This document shows, piece by piece, positions 1 to 7,144 of a stretch of DNA of 13,052 bases. Position 1 is the first letter of the stretch. The number at the start of each line of letters is the position of its first letter. The position numbers were made by a program, and so were the translations under genes. The DNA lies in the NCBI GenBank assembly GCA_964386435.1, contig CAYLSV010000098.1, forward strand, positions 1-13,052. The letters are read 5' to 3'. The stretch comes from CAYLSV01 sp964386435 (GTDB taxonomy: Bacteria > Planctomycetota > Phycisphaerae > Tepidisphaerales > Tepidisphaeraceae). The notes below the pieces were generated by a model. The model was not told the origin of the DNA and ran no database searches. It saw only the letters and a list, made by a program, of their open reading frames with translations.

Positions 1-1619
1 CCCTCGGGGCGACCACCCGAAGCACCGGCCGGGCGGCCGCTGGTGGCGGGGCGGTTGTCGGTCGACTCGTCAGCGGCCTCCTCGCCGACGCGGCGGCCGG
101 GGCGTTCGCGGCGGGGCGGCTCGGCGCTGATGCCGGCGGCTTCGAGCAGTTCGCGGCCCTGGCCGCTGCCCAGCAGGACGACGGTGTCGCCTTCGCCAAG
201 GCCCTCGACGACCTCGGCGTGGGTGGCGTTGAGCGCGCCAAGCGTCACTTTCACCGGCGTCGCCCGGCCCTCGCTGCCGGGGGTGAAGACGTAGCGGTCG
301 CTGCCCACTGAGTACACCGCCGTCAGCGGCACGGCCAGCACATCGCTGCGGCGGTCGACGAAGATCGTCGCCTGGGCCTTCATGCCCGGCTTGAGGTTCG
401 GCGGCGTCTGATCCAGTTGCAGCTCCACCGGGTACTCGCGGACGTCGCGGTTGAACCACGACCGGTTGCTGTCGGCCACCACGCTGATGTCGGTGACCGT
501 CGCCCCGATCGCCGCGGCCCCGCTGCTGGGTTGGATGGTGGCCCGCTGGCCGCTCTTGATCTGGCCGACGCGGCTTTCGTTGATATTGACGATCGTCATC
601 ATCCGGCTGGTATCGGGCAAACGGACGATGGTCTGCCGCTCGCGGACCTGCACGCCCTCGGCGATCTGCTCGCTTTCGCGGCCGTTGCTCGCCGAACCAT
701 AAACGACCAGGCCGTTGATCGGCGCGGTGAGCGTGCAGAAGGAGAGTTGCTCCTGCATCTCATCCATCCGCTCCTTGCGGTTGAGCAGACGGAGGTTCCG
801 CTGGCGGACGTCGGCCTCGCGCTGGGCAATGGTGGCGCGGGTCTGCCGCTGAACGCGGGCGAGCTTCTTCTGCTTCTGGGCCAGCGTGTTCCGCTTGCTG
901 GTCAGGTCCTTGGGGTGGGTGAACTCGCTGAGCACCTCATAATCGGTCTGGGCCTTTTGCAACGCGTTCTGGGCGCGGATGACGGCCAGCTCCTTTTTCT
1001 TGACCTCGGCGGCGGTGACGAAGCTGCGGGCGAACAGCGTCTGCGTCTGCAGCAGCTCCTCCTCGACGTTTTTCAGGTCGATGCGGGCCATCTCGACCTT
1101 GGTGGCCATGTCGCTGCTGGTTTGCGGGTAAACGCCTTGCTCATACTGCTTGAGGTCAAGCTCGGCGAGCGTCAGTTCGACCTCGGCGGCCTCGATGTCG
1201 GCCTCGGCCTGGCTCTTGGCGATGGCGAGCTGCTCCTCGGCGTTGATCACGTCGGCCTCGGCGGCCTGAAGCTCCAGCTCCGTCTCCTGGATCTCGCGCT
1301 CGATGGCGCTGGAGTCGAGCTTGCCGATCACGTCGCCGGCGCTCACGCGGGTGCCCTCGGGGACGAGCTCGACGAGCGTGGTGCTGCCTTGGACGCGGCT
1401 GGTGATGTCATTGCTCTGAACGGCCTGGAGCTCGCCGTCTTTGGTGATGGTGACGTCGAGGTCCATGCGGACGGCTTGGGCCGTCTCGAACTGTCGGGCG
1501 ACGTCCTCGCCGCCGGAGAGGGCGTAGGCGGTGACGCCGCCGCCGACCAGGAGGACCGCGGTTACAGCGACGACGATGCCGACGAGGTTGGATTTCTTCT
1601 TCGGCTTGGTGGCGCTCAT
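1..1619 (-). CDS. HlyD/MacA-type periplasmic adaptor (membrane fusion protein) of an efflux system, C-terminus beyond the window
   Basis: The frame is open from the ATG at 1619 to the window edge, about 539 codons without a stop, so the 3' end is missing. The N-terminus has a basic KPKKK patch and one membrane segment (about residues 12-34), then a half-lipoyl stretch (about 82-102, VPEGTRVSAGDVIGKLD). A long Glu/Lys/Gln-rich alpha-helical hairpin follows (about 104-292). The second lipoyl half is LTAPINGLVV (about 297-306), then a beta-barrel region (about 330-425) and a membrane-proximal domain with VPLTAVYSVG. This is the usual order for MFP adaptors that link an inner-membrane ABC or RND pump to an outer-membrane channel. 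From about residue 500 the tail becomes Pro/Arg/Gly/Glu-rich low complexity. No pump subunit is in view; one may lie beyond position 1. It begins 63 bases after the kinase stop and has no strong ribosome site. Family call is firm; substrate is unknown. Confidence 0.9.
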   Translation of the reverse strand, partial: MSATKPKKKSNLVGIVVAVTAVLLVGGGVTAYALSGGEDVARQFETAQAVRMDLDVTITKDGELQAVQSNDITSRVQGSTTLVELVPEGTRVSAGDVIGKLDSSAIEREIQETELELQAAEADVINAEEQLAIAKSQAEADIEAAEVELTLAELDLKQYEQGVYPQTSSDMATKVEMARIDLKNVEEELLQTQTLFARSFVTAAEVKKKELAVIRAQNALQKAQTDYEVLSEFTHPKDLTSKRNTLAQKQKKLARVQRQTRATIAQREADVRQRNLRLLNRKERMDEMQEQLSFCTLTAPINGLVVYGSASNGRESEQIAEGVQVRERQTIVRLPDTSRMMTIVNINESRVGQIKSGQRATIQPSSGAAAIGATVTDISVVADSNRSWFNRDVREYPVELQLDQTPPNLKPGMKAQATIFVDRRSDVLAVPLTAVYSVGSDRYVFTPGSEGRATPVKVTLGALNATHAEVVEGLGEGDTVVLLGSGQGRELLEAAGISAEPPRRERPGRRVGEEAADESTDNRPATSGRPAGASGGRPE

Positions 1620-1682
1620 CACCCAAGGATACGCCGCCGCCGCGGAGATGTTGCGGCAGAAGCAGGGCGATGTGGCCGCGAC

Positions 1683-2591
1683 TCAGGCGGCGGGGAGGTT
1701 GATCGTGAAGGTCGTGCCGACGCGGAGGGTGGAGTCGACGCGGATCTGGCCGCCGTGCCGCTCGATGATTTCGCGACAGATGGACAAACCCAGCCCGGTG
1801 CCGCGGCTTTCCCCTTGGGCGGCGGTGGCCTTGGTGGTGAAGAAGGGCTCGAAGACGCGGGGGAGGTGCTTGGGGTCGATGCCGCCGCCGGTGTCGGCGA
1901 TGCGGAGGGTGACGCTGCCGTCGGATTCGCCCGCCGCAACGCCAAGCCGGCCGCCGCGGGCGTCGATCAGGGCGTGGCGGGCGTTGATGAGCAAGTTCAG
2001 CAGCACCTGCTCCAACTGCACGGCATCACCGCGGATGCGCAGGTCGTCCGGCACGTCGACGGCCAGCGTGACGCCCTCGCGGGCCAAATCGCGGCCGAAG
2101 ATGGCCAGCGCTTCGTCGACGAGTTGTCGCACGTCGATCAAACCGCCGGGGCCGGTGTTGCGGGCGAGGTTGAGCATGGCCCCGCAGATGCGGCCGGCCT
2201 TGGTCGCGTTGTCGTGGGCGCGACGCAAAGCTTTCTCGATCTGGTCCGATTGAGGCCGCTCGGCTGCGAGATCGCCGAGGGCCAGCTGGGCGTGGGCGAT
2301 GATCGGCGTGAGCAAGTTGTTGAACTCATGGGCAACGCCGGCGGCGACGGTGCCGATGGCGGCCAGGCGCTGGCTTTTGATGAGCTGGTCGCGGACCTCG
2401 TCGAGCTCCTCGCGGCTTCGGTCCAGCTCGCTCAGCACGTCGTCGAGGCTCGCCAACTCCGGCGAAAGGGCGGGCTGATCCGACGGCGGCAACTCGGCGT
2501 CGGCGGGGAAAACATCGCTCACCACCCCGACATCGGCCCGCCGCCGAACCGGCCTGAACCGCCGCCCCGGCCCAAGCGTTATCGGCCTCAA
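1683..2591 (-). CDS. Sensor-less NtrB-like histidine kinase
   Basis: A 302-residue protein from a TTG at 2591 that shares four bases (TTGA) with the stop of the upstream ligase gene, suggesting translational coupling. Residues 1-40 are basic then acidic and look unstructured; about 45-75 is a predicted coiled coil. The HisKA box is VAHEFNNLLTPI with phosphoacceptor His88. The ATPase domain shows the N box (about 192-208, NLLINARHAL, Asn203), G1 (DTGGGID, 233-239), the F box (FEPFFTTK from 247) and G2 (GTGLGLS, 264-270), so all catalytic motifs are intact. There is no membrane segment, PAS, GAF or HAMP domain, so it should be cytosolic and must get its signal from a partner. No response regulator is in the window. 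A GTG at 2525 is an alternative start that would remove most of the basic leader without touching any motif. Kinase identity is firm; target and signal are unknown. Confidence 0.93.
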   Translation of the reverse strand: MRPITLGPGRRFRPVRRRADVGVVSDVFPADAELPPSDQPALSPELASLDDVLSELDRSREELDEVRDQLIKSQRLAAIGTVAAGVAHEFNNLLTPIIAHAQLALGDLAAERPQSDQIEKALRRAHDNATKAGRICGAMLNLARNTGPGGLIDVRQLVDEALAIFGRDLAREGVTLAVDVPDDLRIRGDAVQLEQVLLNLLINARHALIDARGGRLGVAAGESDGSVTLRIADTGGGIDPKHLPRVFEPFFTTKATAAQGESRGTGLGLSICREIIERHGGQIRVDSTLRVGTTFTINLPAA

Positions 2592-4018
2592 AACGCCGAA
2601 CCTGCATGCACCGGACGCCGATCGGGCAAGGCGTAGTCGTCGTACCCCTCCGCGTCACCTGGCAGGCCATCGGGGTCGCACGGATCGTCGTCCCACGCCT
2701 CGTCGCTTCCATGAGCCGACTCGGCAGCGTCAGGCTCTGCATGGGCCGGCTCGGGCACGGTCATCTCCAAGCGGCCGAGGATGACGGCGAAGGCGTAGGC
2801 GTTGTAGAACGCCAGCGTCGAGCCCTGCTTGAACGAGAGGATGACCTCGAAGAGGAACAGGGCCGCCAGCCCCGCGATCAGGCCGCGTTGGTTCGGGTCG
2901 TCGGTGACCCGCGGCCACAGCCGCACCACGCTGCGTGCGGCCAGCAGCACCACGAGCCACAGCAAGACGAAGCCGATGATGCCCTGCTCGGCCAGCGCCT
3001 GCAGCATGACCAGGTGGGGGTAGGCCCCCAGCAGGCTTGGGGCGAACGACGCCTCGTAGCCCAAACCGACGACCCACCGCACCGGGCCGCCGTCGGCCCA
3101 GGCCTCGAGGACAATTTTGCTCGTCTCCAGCCGCGATGCCTGCCACGTCTCGGTCATGGTTTCGCCGCTCCAGCGGGATTCCTCGCCGACGATGACGTCC
3201 ACCAGCACGCTGGCGGCGCCCAGCAGCAACACGACCGTCACGCCCGTGCCGACGAAACCCTTCCAGTTGGTCATCCGCCGCGACAGCGGCAGCAGCACGA
3301 TGCCGGCAATCACCGCCGCGAAGAGTTGCCCGCGGGTGTCGGTCCACACCACCGTCGCCACCGCCAGCAGCACCGCGCCCCAGCGGAAGATCTGCATCGC
3401 CTTGCCGAAGCGGCTGAAGTTCATCAGCAGCACCAGCAGCGCCAACCACCCGGCAACGCTCGCGACCGCCAACGGGTTGGCCGTCTGCAGCCGGCCGAAC
3501 TCGTCGGGCTGGTTCGTCGCCAGCACCACGCCGCGGCGGTCGGACCACTCGGTGGCCAGCGTGAGGATCAGCAGCTCCACGAAGGCGAACCCGATGACCG
3601 TCCAGAGCGCGGTCTTCAGGTCCTTGAGCGTCGCGATGCCCAGGTACACCAGGAAGAAGAAAACGACGAACTCGCGCGACAGCTTCGGGAGCACCTCCTC
3701 GATCCGCTGCGGGTAGATCGACCAAAACCAAGACAGCACGCCCAGCGCGTATAGCGACACCACGACCCACAGCACCGGCGGCACGGGCCGGAACGTGGGC
3801 CTGCCCAGCATCAGCCGGCACAGGGTCGCCCAGATCAGCAGCGCGCCGAACGCGTAGTTCAGCACCGTCTTGTTGTCGGCGAAGTAGACGCTGTGCGCCA
3901 TGCCGACCTGCTCGAACACGAAACCGGTCAGCGCCGCGCCCACCGCCACCGCCGGCCGCTTGATGGCGACGACGGCCACGGCGGCCAACACGGCGAGAAT
4001 CAGGAGGTTTATGGCCAT
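2588..4018 (-). CDS. O-antigen ligase / Wzy-type polymerase family membrane protein
   Basis: A 476-residue polytopic membrane protein, read from the ATG at 4018 with a GAAAG-like site upstream; a TTG at 4024 would add two residues. About ten or more hydrophobic segments span residues 3-418. The WaaL/Wzy_C signature is present: TDTRGQLFAAVIAG (about 226-239) with the conserved Arg, a large periplasmic-type loop (about 278-340), and PHLVMLQALAEQGIIGF (from about 334) with the conserved His near 335. Members either ligate a lipid-linked glycan to an acceptor or polymerise repeat units in the inner membrane; sequence alone does not separate these. The C-terminal 50 or so residues form an Asp/Glu/Pro-rich hydrophilic tail (about 421-470), which is unusual for the family. 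It lies between a flippase and a histidine kinase, fitting an envelope-glycan setting. The stop overlaps the kinase start. Confidence 0.85.
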   Translation of the reverse strand: MAINLLILAVLAAVAVVAIKRPAVAVGAALTGFVFEQVGMAHSVYFADNKTVLNYAFGALLIWATLCRLMLGRPTFRPVPPVLWVVVSLYALGVLSWFWSIYPQRIEEVLPKLSREFVVFFFLVYLGIATLKDLKTALWTVIGFAFVELLILTLATEWSDRRGVVLATNQPDEFGRLQTANPLAVASVAGWLALLVLLMNFSRFGKAMQIFRWGAVLLAVATVVWTDTRGQLFAAVIAGIVLLPLSRRMTNWKGFVGTGVTVVLLLGAASVLVDVIVGEESRWSGETMTETWQASRLETSKIVLEAWADGGPVRWVVGLGYEASFAPSLLGAYPHLVMLQALAEQGIIGFVLLWLVVLLAARSVVRLWPRVTDDPNQRGLIAGLAALFLFEVILSFKQGSTLAFYNAYAFAVILGRLEMTVPEPAHAEPDAAESAHGSDEAWDDDPCDPDGLPGDAEGYDDYALPDRRPVHAGSAF

Positions 4019-4162
4019 GACCAACTTTCGCTTCCCATCGAACCCGACGCCGCCGCTCGGCGGTCGCGATCAGTCTAACACCCGAAGCCGCCGACTGCCG
4101 CCCGCTGCCGCCGGCTTGGCCGAACCTTGCCGATCGAACTTCCCATACCTTCTCTAACTTCT
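4019..4162 (-). other. Intergenic region between flippase and ligase genes
   Basis: These 144 bases are the largest non-coding gap in the window apart from the one before mrpA. They hold the remainder of a 9-base tandem repeat next to the flippase stop, a short perfect hairpin, and on the minus strand a TAGACT element (plus 4072-4077) that could be a -10 box. No convincing -35 hexamer sits 16-18 bases upstream of it. I see no coding potential. The ligase gene may have its own promoter here or may be read through from upstream. Confidence 0.4.
4050..4063 (-). promoter_or_regulatory. Short GC hairpin in the flippase-ligase gap
   Basis: CCGCCG, two bases, then CGGCGG forms a perfect 6-base inverted repeat (realistically a 5-pair stem with a 4-base loop). 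In the direction of transcription it is not followed by a T-run, so it does not qualify as a classical intrinsic terminator. It could attenuate or stabilise RNA, or be chance in GC-rich DNA. Confidence 0.25.
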
Positions 4163-4170
4163 CTAACTTC
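4144..4170. repeat. Tandem 9-base repeat spanning the flippase stop codon
   Basis: On the plus strand the units are CATACCTTC (4144-4152), TCTAACTTC (4153-4161) and TCTAACTTC (4162-4170). The last two are identical and the first is degenerate. On the coding strand this is a purine-rich GAAGTTAGA array that covers the TAG stop at 4163-4165. A similar AGAGA-rich stretch occurs between mrpC and mrpD. Confidence 0.8.
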
Positions 4171-5869
4171 GGTCGCCGCCGGTGGCGGCTTTGGCCGGGC
4201 GGGGGGCGAGGCGTCGCCGCAGCTTCCCCAGGGCCGAGCCGAGCACCCGCGTGATCTGCCGACGCTCGGGGCCGGTCAGGCCGACGAACCAGCTGGTGAG
4301 CAGCAGCGTCGCCCACGTCGTCGCCGTCGCGGCGAGCAACTGCGCGGGGCCGGGCTCCATCCGGCTCGCCACCACCACGGCCAACCCCGCCGCGGGGGCG
4401 ACGGCCGCCACCACCCGCAGCATCACGCCCACCAGCCACTGCCGGAACGACACGCCCAGCGTCAGCCGGGCGGCCAACGGCACCGCCAGCATCGACGTCG
4501 CCAGCGTGCCGCCGAGCATCATGGCTTGGGGCGACCAGTACGGCCACTTGCCGTCGACGAGCAGCCACGCTGCCCCGAACGCCGCCACCAGCGGCAGCAT
4601 GGAGGCCGCGGCGTAGCTGCCCGGTCGGTCGCGGGCCCCGAACAGCAGCCGCAGCCCGCCGTCGCCCATGCGTATGAACGTCATGACGGTGGCCAATCGC
4701 AGGAACACCGCCGCCCCCGGCGGCACCTCCGTGAGCCACAACGCCAGCGCCGCCTCCGCCCCGATCAGCAGCGGCACCGCCAGCAACGCCGCCCCGAGCA
4801 TCGAGAGCCGGCACGTCACCGCCGCCAACTTCAGGCTGTTGCCCGAGTCGCCACGGCCCTCCTGAGCGTTGACGACCGGGGCGGTCACGCCGGTGAGGAT
4901 CATGCTCACCTGCTTCTGGTACAGCGCCGCCTGCATCGCGCTGCGGGCGGCCCCGCCGTAGATCACGCCGAACGTCGTGCTCGTCAGCAACAGCGCCCAC
5001 GAATCCCGCACCGTCTCGCCGAACCCGGCCACCAGGTTCCAGAGCGTGAAGCGTCCCACCTCCCGCGCCGCCGCCCCCTGCACCGCCCCGAGCCGCGGCC
5101 ACAGCACCGGGTACAGCCACAGCGTCACCGCGGTCGTCAGCGCCATCGTGCTGCCGGTGAACACCAGGTAGCCGATCGAGTAGTTCAGCAGCCGGTCGCC
5201 GGGCACCTGGAACAGAATGAGCACCATCGCCAGTTCCGCCACGCGCGAGCCGATAAGCAGCGTGTTGAGCCAAAACACCTCTTGGAAGGCCGTGAGCGCG
5301 ACCTTGAACGGCGCGGACAGCATCCCCAACGCCGTGGCCAAGCAGGCGAGTTGGAAGCTGCGGACCGCCGGCCCCTGGCGGTCGACCTCGACGCCCAACT
5401 GCCCGATCAGCAGCGGCCCCAGCGGCGCCGCCGCCGTGACCAGCGTCGCAAGCCCGAGGAACAGCAAGACGGCCGTGCTGAACGCTTGACCCACGGTCTG
5501 CACGTCCTGCTTGCCGATCTGGAACGACAAGTTCCGAAGCAAGCTGAACGTGAGCCCGGAGATCACCGTGCCGCTGATCGCCAGTGCCGCGAGGATGCTG
5601 GCCCAGATGCCGTAGTCGTCGGTGCCCAGCAGCTGCAGCGTGTACCGGACCAGCAGCAACCCCACGCCCACCGTCAGCACGCCTCGGCCAATGCCGATGA
5701 TCGTGTTGACCACCAGCAGCGACCCTTGATCTTTCAGTCGCCGGCCGGGTCGGGTGAGCATGGCCGCGGCTGCCGCCTTGTTGTCCTCCAGCGGTTCGGG
5801 CGCGGCCATGTCCTCAGCATCGGCGACCGCCGCCTCCACCACAAGCCGCAGGGCCGGCAAATTCGGCAC
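4163..5869 (-). CDS. Polysaccharide biosynthesis flippase (Wzx/MATE-MVF superfamily-like)
   Basis: A 568-residue protein with an Ala-rich hydrophilic N-terminus of about 48 residues followed by 12-14 hydrophobic segments. The first transmembrane pair carries a typical family pattern: a first helix ending in a basic/amphipathic turn, then LLGTDDYGIWASI (about 80-92), close to the LG..DYG(I/L)W pattern of lipid-linked oligosaccharide flippases. The role would be to move undecaprenyl-linked glycan units across the inner membrane. The GTG at 5869 is the first start after an in-frame stop, which is mrpG's own TGA; the ATG at 5809 (residue 21) and a later ATG at residue 37 are also possible because the hydrophilic leader is poorly constrained. 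It follows mrpG by 15 bases in the same frame, so it is likely co-transcribed with the mrp operon. No glycosyltransferase is in the window, so the glycan cannot be named. Confidence 0.8.
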   Translation of the reverse strand: MPNLPALRLVVEAAVADAEDMAAPEPLEDNKAAAAAMLTRPGRRLKDQGSLLVVNTIIGIGRGVLTVGVGLLLVRYTLQLLGTDDYGIWASILAALAISGTVISGLTFSLLRNLSFQIGKQDVQTVGQAFSTAVLLFLGLATLVTAAAPLGPLLIGQLGVEVDRQGPAVRSFQLACLATALGMLSAPFKVALTAFQEVFWLNTLLIGSRVAELAMVLILFQVPGDRLLNYSIGYLVFTGSTMALTTAVTLWLYPVLWPRLGAVQGAAAREVGRFTLWNLVAGFGETVRDSWALLLTSTTFGVIYGGAARSAMQAALYQKQVSMILTGVTAPVVNAQEGRGDSGNSLKLAAVTCRLSMLGAALLAVPLLIGAEAALALWLTEVPPGAAVFLRLATVMTFIRMGDGGLRLLFGARDRPGSYAAASMLPLVAAFGAAWLLVDGKWPYWSPQAMMLGGTLATSMLAVPLAARLTLGVSFRQWLVGVMLRVVAAVAPAAGLAVVVASRMEPGPAQLLAATATTWATLLLTSWFVGLTGPERRQITRVLGSALGKLRRRLAPRPAKAATGGDRS

Positions 5870-5884
5870 GAACCGCCCACATCC

Positions 5885-6292
5885 TCACGCCGCGGCGTCC
5901 CCCTCGCCCTCGTGCGGGCCGTCCTCGGCGAGGTCGTCCTCCATGGTGCCCTTGTACTGCGGGGCACCGTCCAGGTGGGCGGCACGGGCGAGCATGTGAC
6001 TCGCCACCGGGGCGGCGACGAACTGGAACGCGATGACCAACACCGCCTTCGTCGCCGCCGCCACGGCTTCGCCGAAGGTGTAATCGTCGTCCGGGGCCGA
6101 GAGGTGCAGCACCGCCGCCAGCAGCACGCCGATGATGCCCAGCGTAATGCTCTTACTCGCGGCGTGGATGCGGTTGTAAGCGTCGGGCAGCCGGTAGACA
6201 CCCACCGCCCCGACGAACAAAAAGAACAGCCCGCCTAGCAGCGTTGCCGCCGCCAGCAGGTTCAGGATCATTGCCAGCACGTCATTCACCAT
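5885..6292 (-). CDS. mrpG: MrpG subunit of Na+(K+)/H+ antiporter
   Basis: A 135-residue membrane protein with three hydrophobic segments (about 5-33, 48-64, 79-100). The family core is clear: GVYRLPDAYNRIHAASKS (31-48) and FVAAPVASHMLARAAH (91-106). MrpG is a small subunit needed for assembly and activity of the inner-membrane Mrp complex. The ATG at 6292 is chosen because AAGGGGG lies five bases upstream and the hydrophobic N-terminus starts directly there; a start at 6319 would add nine basic residues inside mrpF. It overlaps the mrpF end by 11 bases. The last 25 or so residues are an acidic tail (MEDDLAEDG...). The TGA stop is in frame with the next gene, the flippase. Confidence 0.95.
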   Translation of the reverse strand: MVNDVLAMILNLLAAATLLGGLFFLFVGAVGVYRLPDAYNRIHAASKSITLGIIGVLLAAVLHLSAPDDDYTFGEAVAAATKAVLVIAFQFVAAPVASHMLARAAHLDGAPQYKGTMEDDLAEDGPHEGEGDAAA

Positions 6293-6665
6293 CGCCGCCC
6301 CCTTGCTTCTGGGCCGCACGCTCTGCCTGCCGCGCCTGCCGCGCCACGGCCCGGCGGATCATGTACTGGGCCATGCCCACCGACCCGGCGAACCCGATCA
6401 TCGACAGCACCAGCACCCCGTCAAACAGCGCCAGCGACCCCTGCCGCAGCGTCAGCAGCACGACCAACCCGACCAATTGCACCGCGATCGTGTCCACCGC
6501 CGCCGCCCGGTCGGCCAGATGTGGCCCCCGCAGCACGCGGACGGTGCACAACGCGATGCCGACGATGACCACGACGAACCCCACGTCCGCCAGCACCACG
6601 ATCAAGCCGCGATGCCACGTCATCTCCGCCAGTTGGGTCGTGGTGGCCAAGAGCGGGGCGATCAT
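6282..6665 (-). CDS. mrpF: MrpF subunit of Na+(K+)/H+ antiporter
   Basis: A 127-residue protein with three membrane segments (about 20-44, 58-75, 83-104). Family motifs are RGPHLADRAAAVDTIA (47-62), with the conserved Arg and Asp residues, and DGVLVLSMIGFAGSVG (82-97). MrpF is an integral subunit of the Mrp complex, distantly like bile-acid and multi-drug transport proteins seen in other organisms. The ATG at 6665 overlaps the mrpE stop by four bases (ATGA) and has GGAGG at plus 6673-6677, seven bases upstream, so this start is well supported. The C-terminus is a Gln/Arg/Ala helix ending in a Gly-rich tail. Confidence 0.95.
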   Translation of the reverse strand: MIAPLLATTTQLAEMTWHRGLIVVLADVGFVVVIVGIALCTVRVLRGPHLADRAAAVDTIAVQLVGLVVLLTLRQGSLALFDGVLVLSMIGFAGSVGMAQYMIRRAVARQARQAERAAQKQGGGDGE

Positions 6666-7144
6666 TCGAAAACCTCCGTCAGCAGCCGCCGCTTGAGCTC
6701 GTCGATGTCGGCCACCGTCTTCGCCCGGTCGTCGGCGAACATGCAGTGGACGTACAGCCACCGCTTCTCGCGGCTGCCGGGCGAGAGGTCGACCGCCAAC
6801 GTGCCGGGCGTGAGGCTGATGCTGTTGGCCAGCGTCGTGACCTGCAAATCGCTCAGCCCCGAGACGTCGTATCGGATCAGCCGCGGCGTGATGCCCTGGC
6901 CGGGCGAGAGCACCTCCTTCGCCACCTGCCAGTTGGCGGTGATCAGGATGCGGAAAAAGTACCCCGCGAACCGCCCCAGCCGCAGCAGGTAGCCGCCGTA
7001 GGTCCGGCCCGTCAGCGCCCGCGTCACCGACGCCAGCAGCACGAAGCCTGCGAGGAAGCCGGCCGCGATGACGTACACGTCGAACGTGCCGAACATCAGG
7101 CAGAACATCAACGCCAGCAGCAGGTTCAGCAAAAACAGGTTCAC
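6662..7144 (-). CDS. mrpE: MrpE subunit of Na+(K+)/H+ antiporter
   Basis: A 160-residue protein with two or three hydrophobic segments in the first 70 residues and a C-terminal soluble domain. Family motifs are TTLANSISLTPGTLAVDLS (103-121) and YVHCMF (131-136). MrpE belongs to the MnhE/DUF68 family and supports assembly and transport of the Mrp complex. The start is a GTG at 7144 overlapping the mrpD stop by four bases (GTGA); GGAGG at plus 7152-7156, seven bases upstream, decides it. Length agrees with the family (about 155-165). Confidence 0.95.
   Translation of the reverse strand: MNLFLLNLLLALMFCLMFGTFDVYVIAAGFLAGFVLLASVTRALTGRTYGGYLLRLGRFAGYFFRILITANWQVAKEVLSPGQGITPRLIRYDVSGLSDLQVTTLANSISLTPGTLAVDLSPGSREKRWLYVHCMFADDRAKTVADIDELKRRLLTEVFE

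Noticed and set aside
1626..1654. Possible promoter (TATCCT, plus 1626-1631) before the adaptor gene
   Set aside because: The matching -35 region (GCAACA) fits only three bases and the start site would fall almost on the ATG, so it is not supported.
417..2636. Long plus-strand open frame (739 codons) opposite the adaptor and kinase genes
   Set aside because: It is antisense to two genes with complete family motifs, its protein is Asp/Gly/Leu/Ala-rich without domains, and such frames are expected where third positions are GC.
4050..4063. Intrinsic terminator after the flippase
   Set aside because: The stem is short and there is no T-run on the transcribed strand; kept only as a low-confidence hairpin.
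2730..5273. 847-codon minus-strand open frame across ligase and flippase
   Set aside because: It is a different frame of the same strand, giving an Arg/Gly/Ala-rich product; the true frames encode recognisable membrane proteins.
4127..6238. Long plus-strand open frame (703 codons) opposite flippase and mrpG
   Set aside because: The product is an Arg/Gln/His-rich string with no domain or hydrophobic core, a shadow of the well-supported minus-strand genes.
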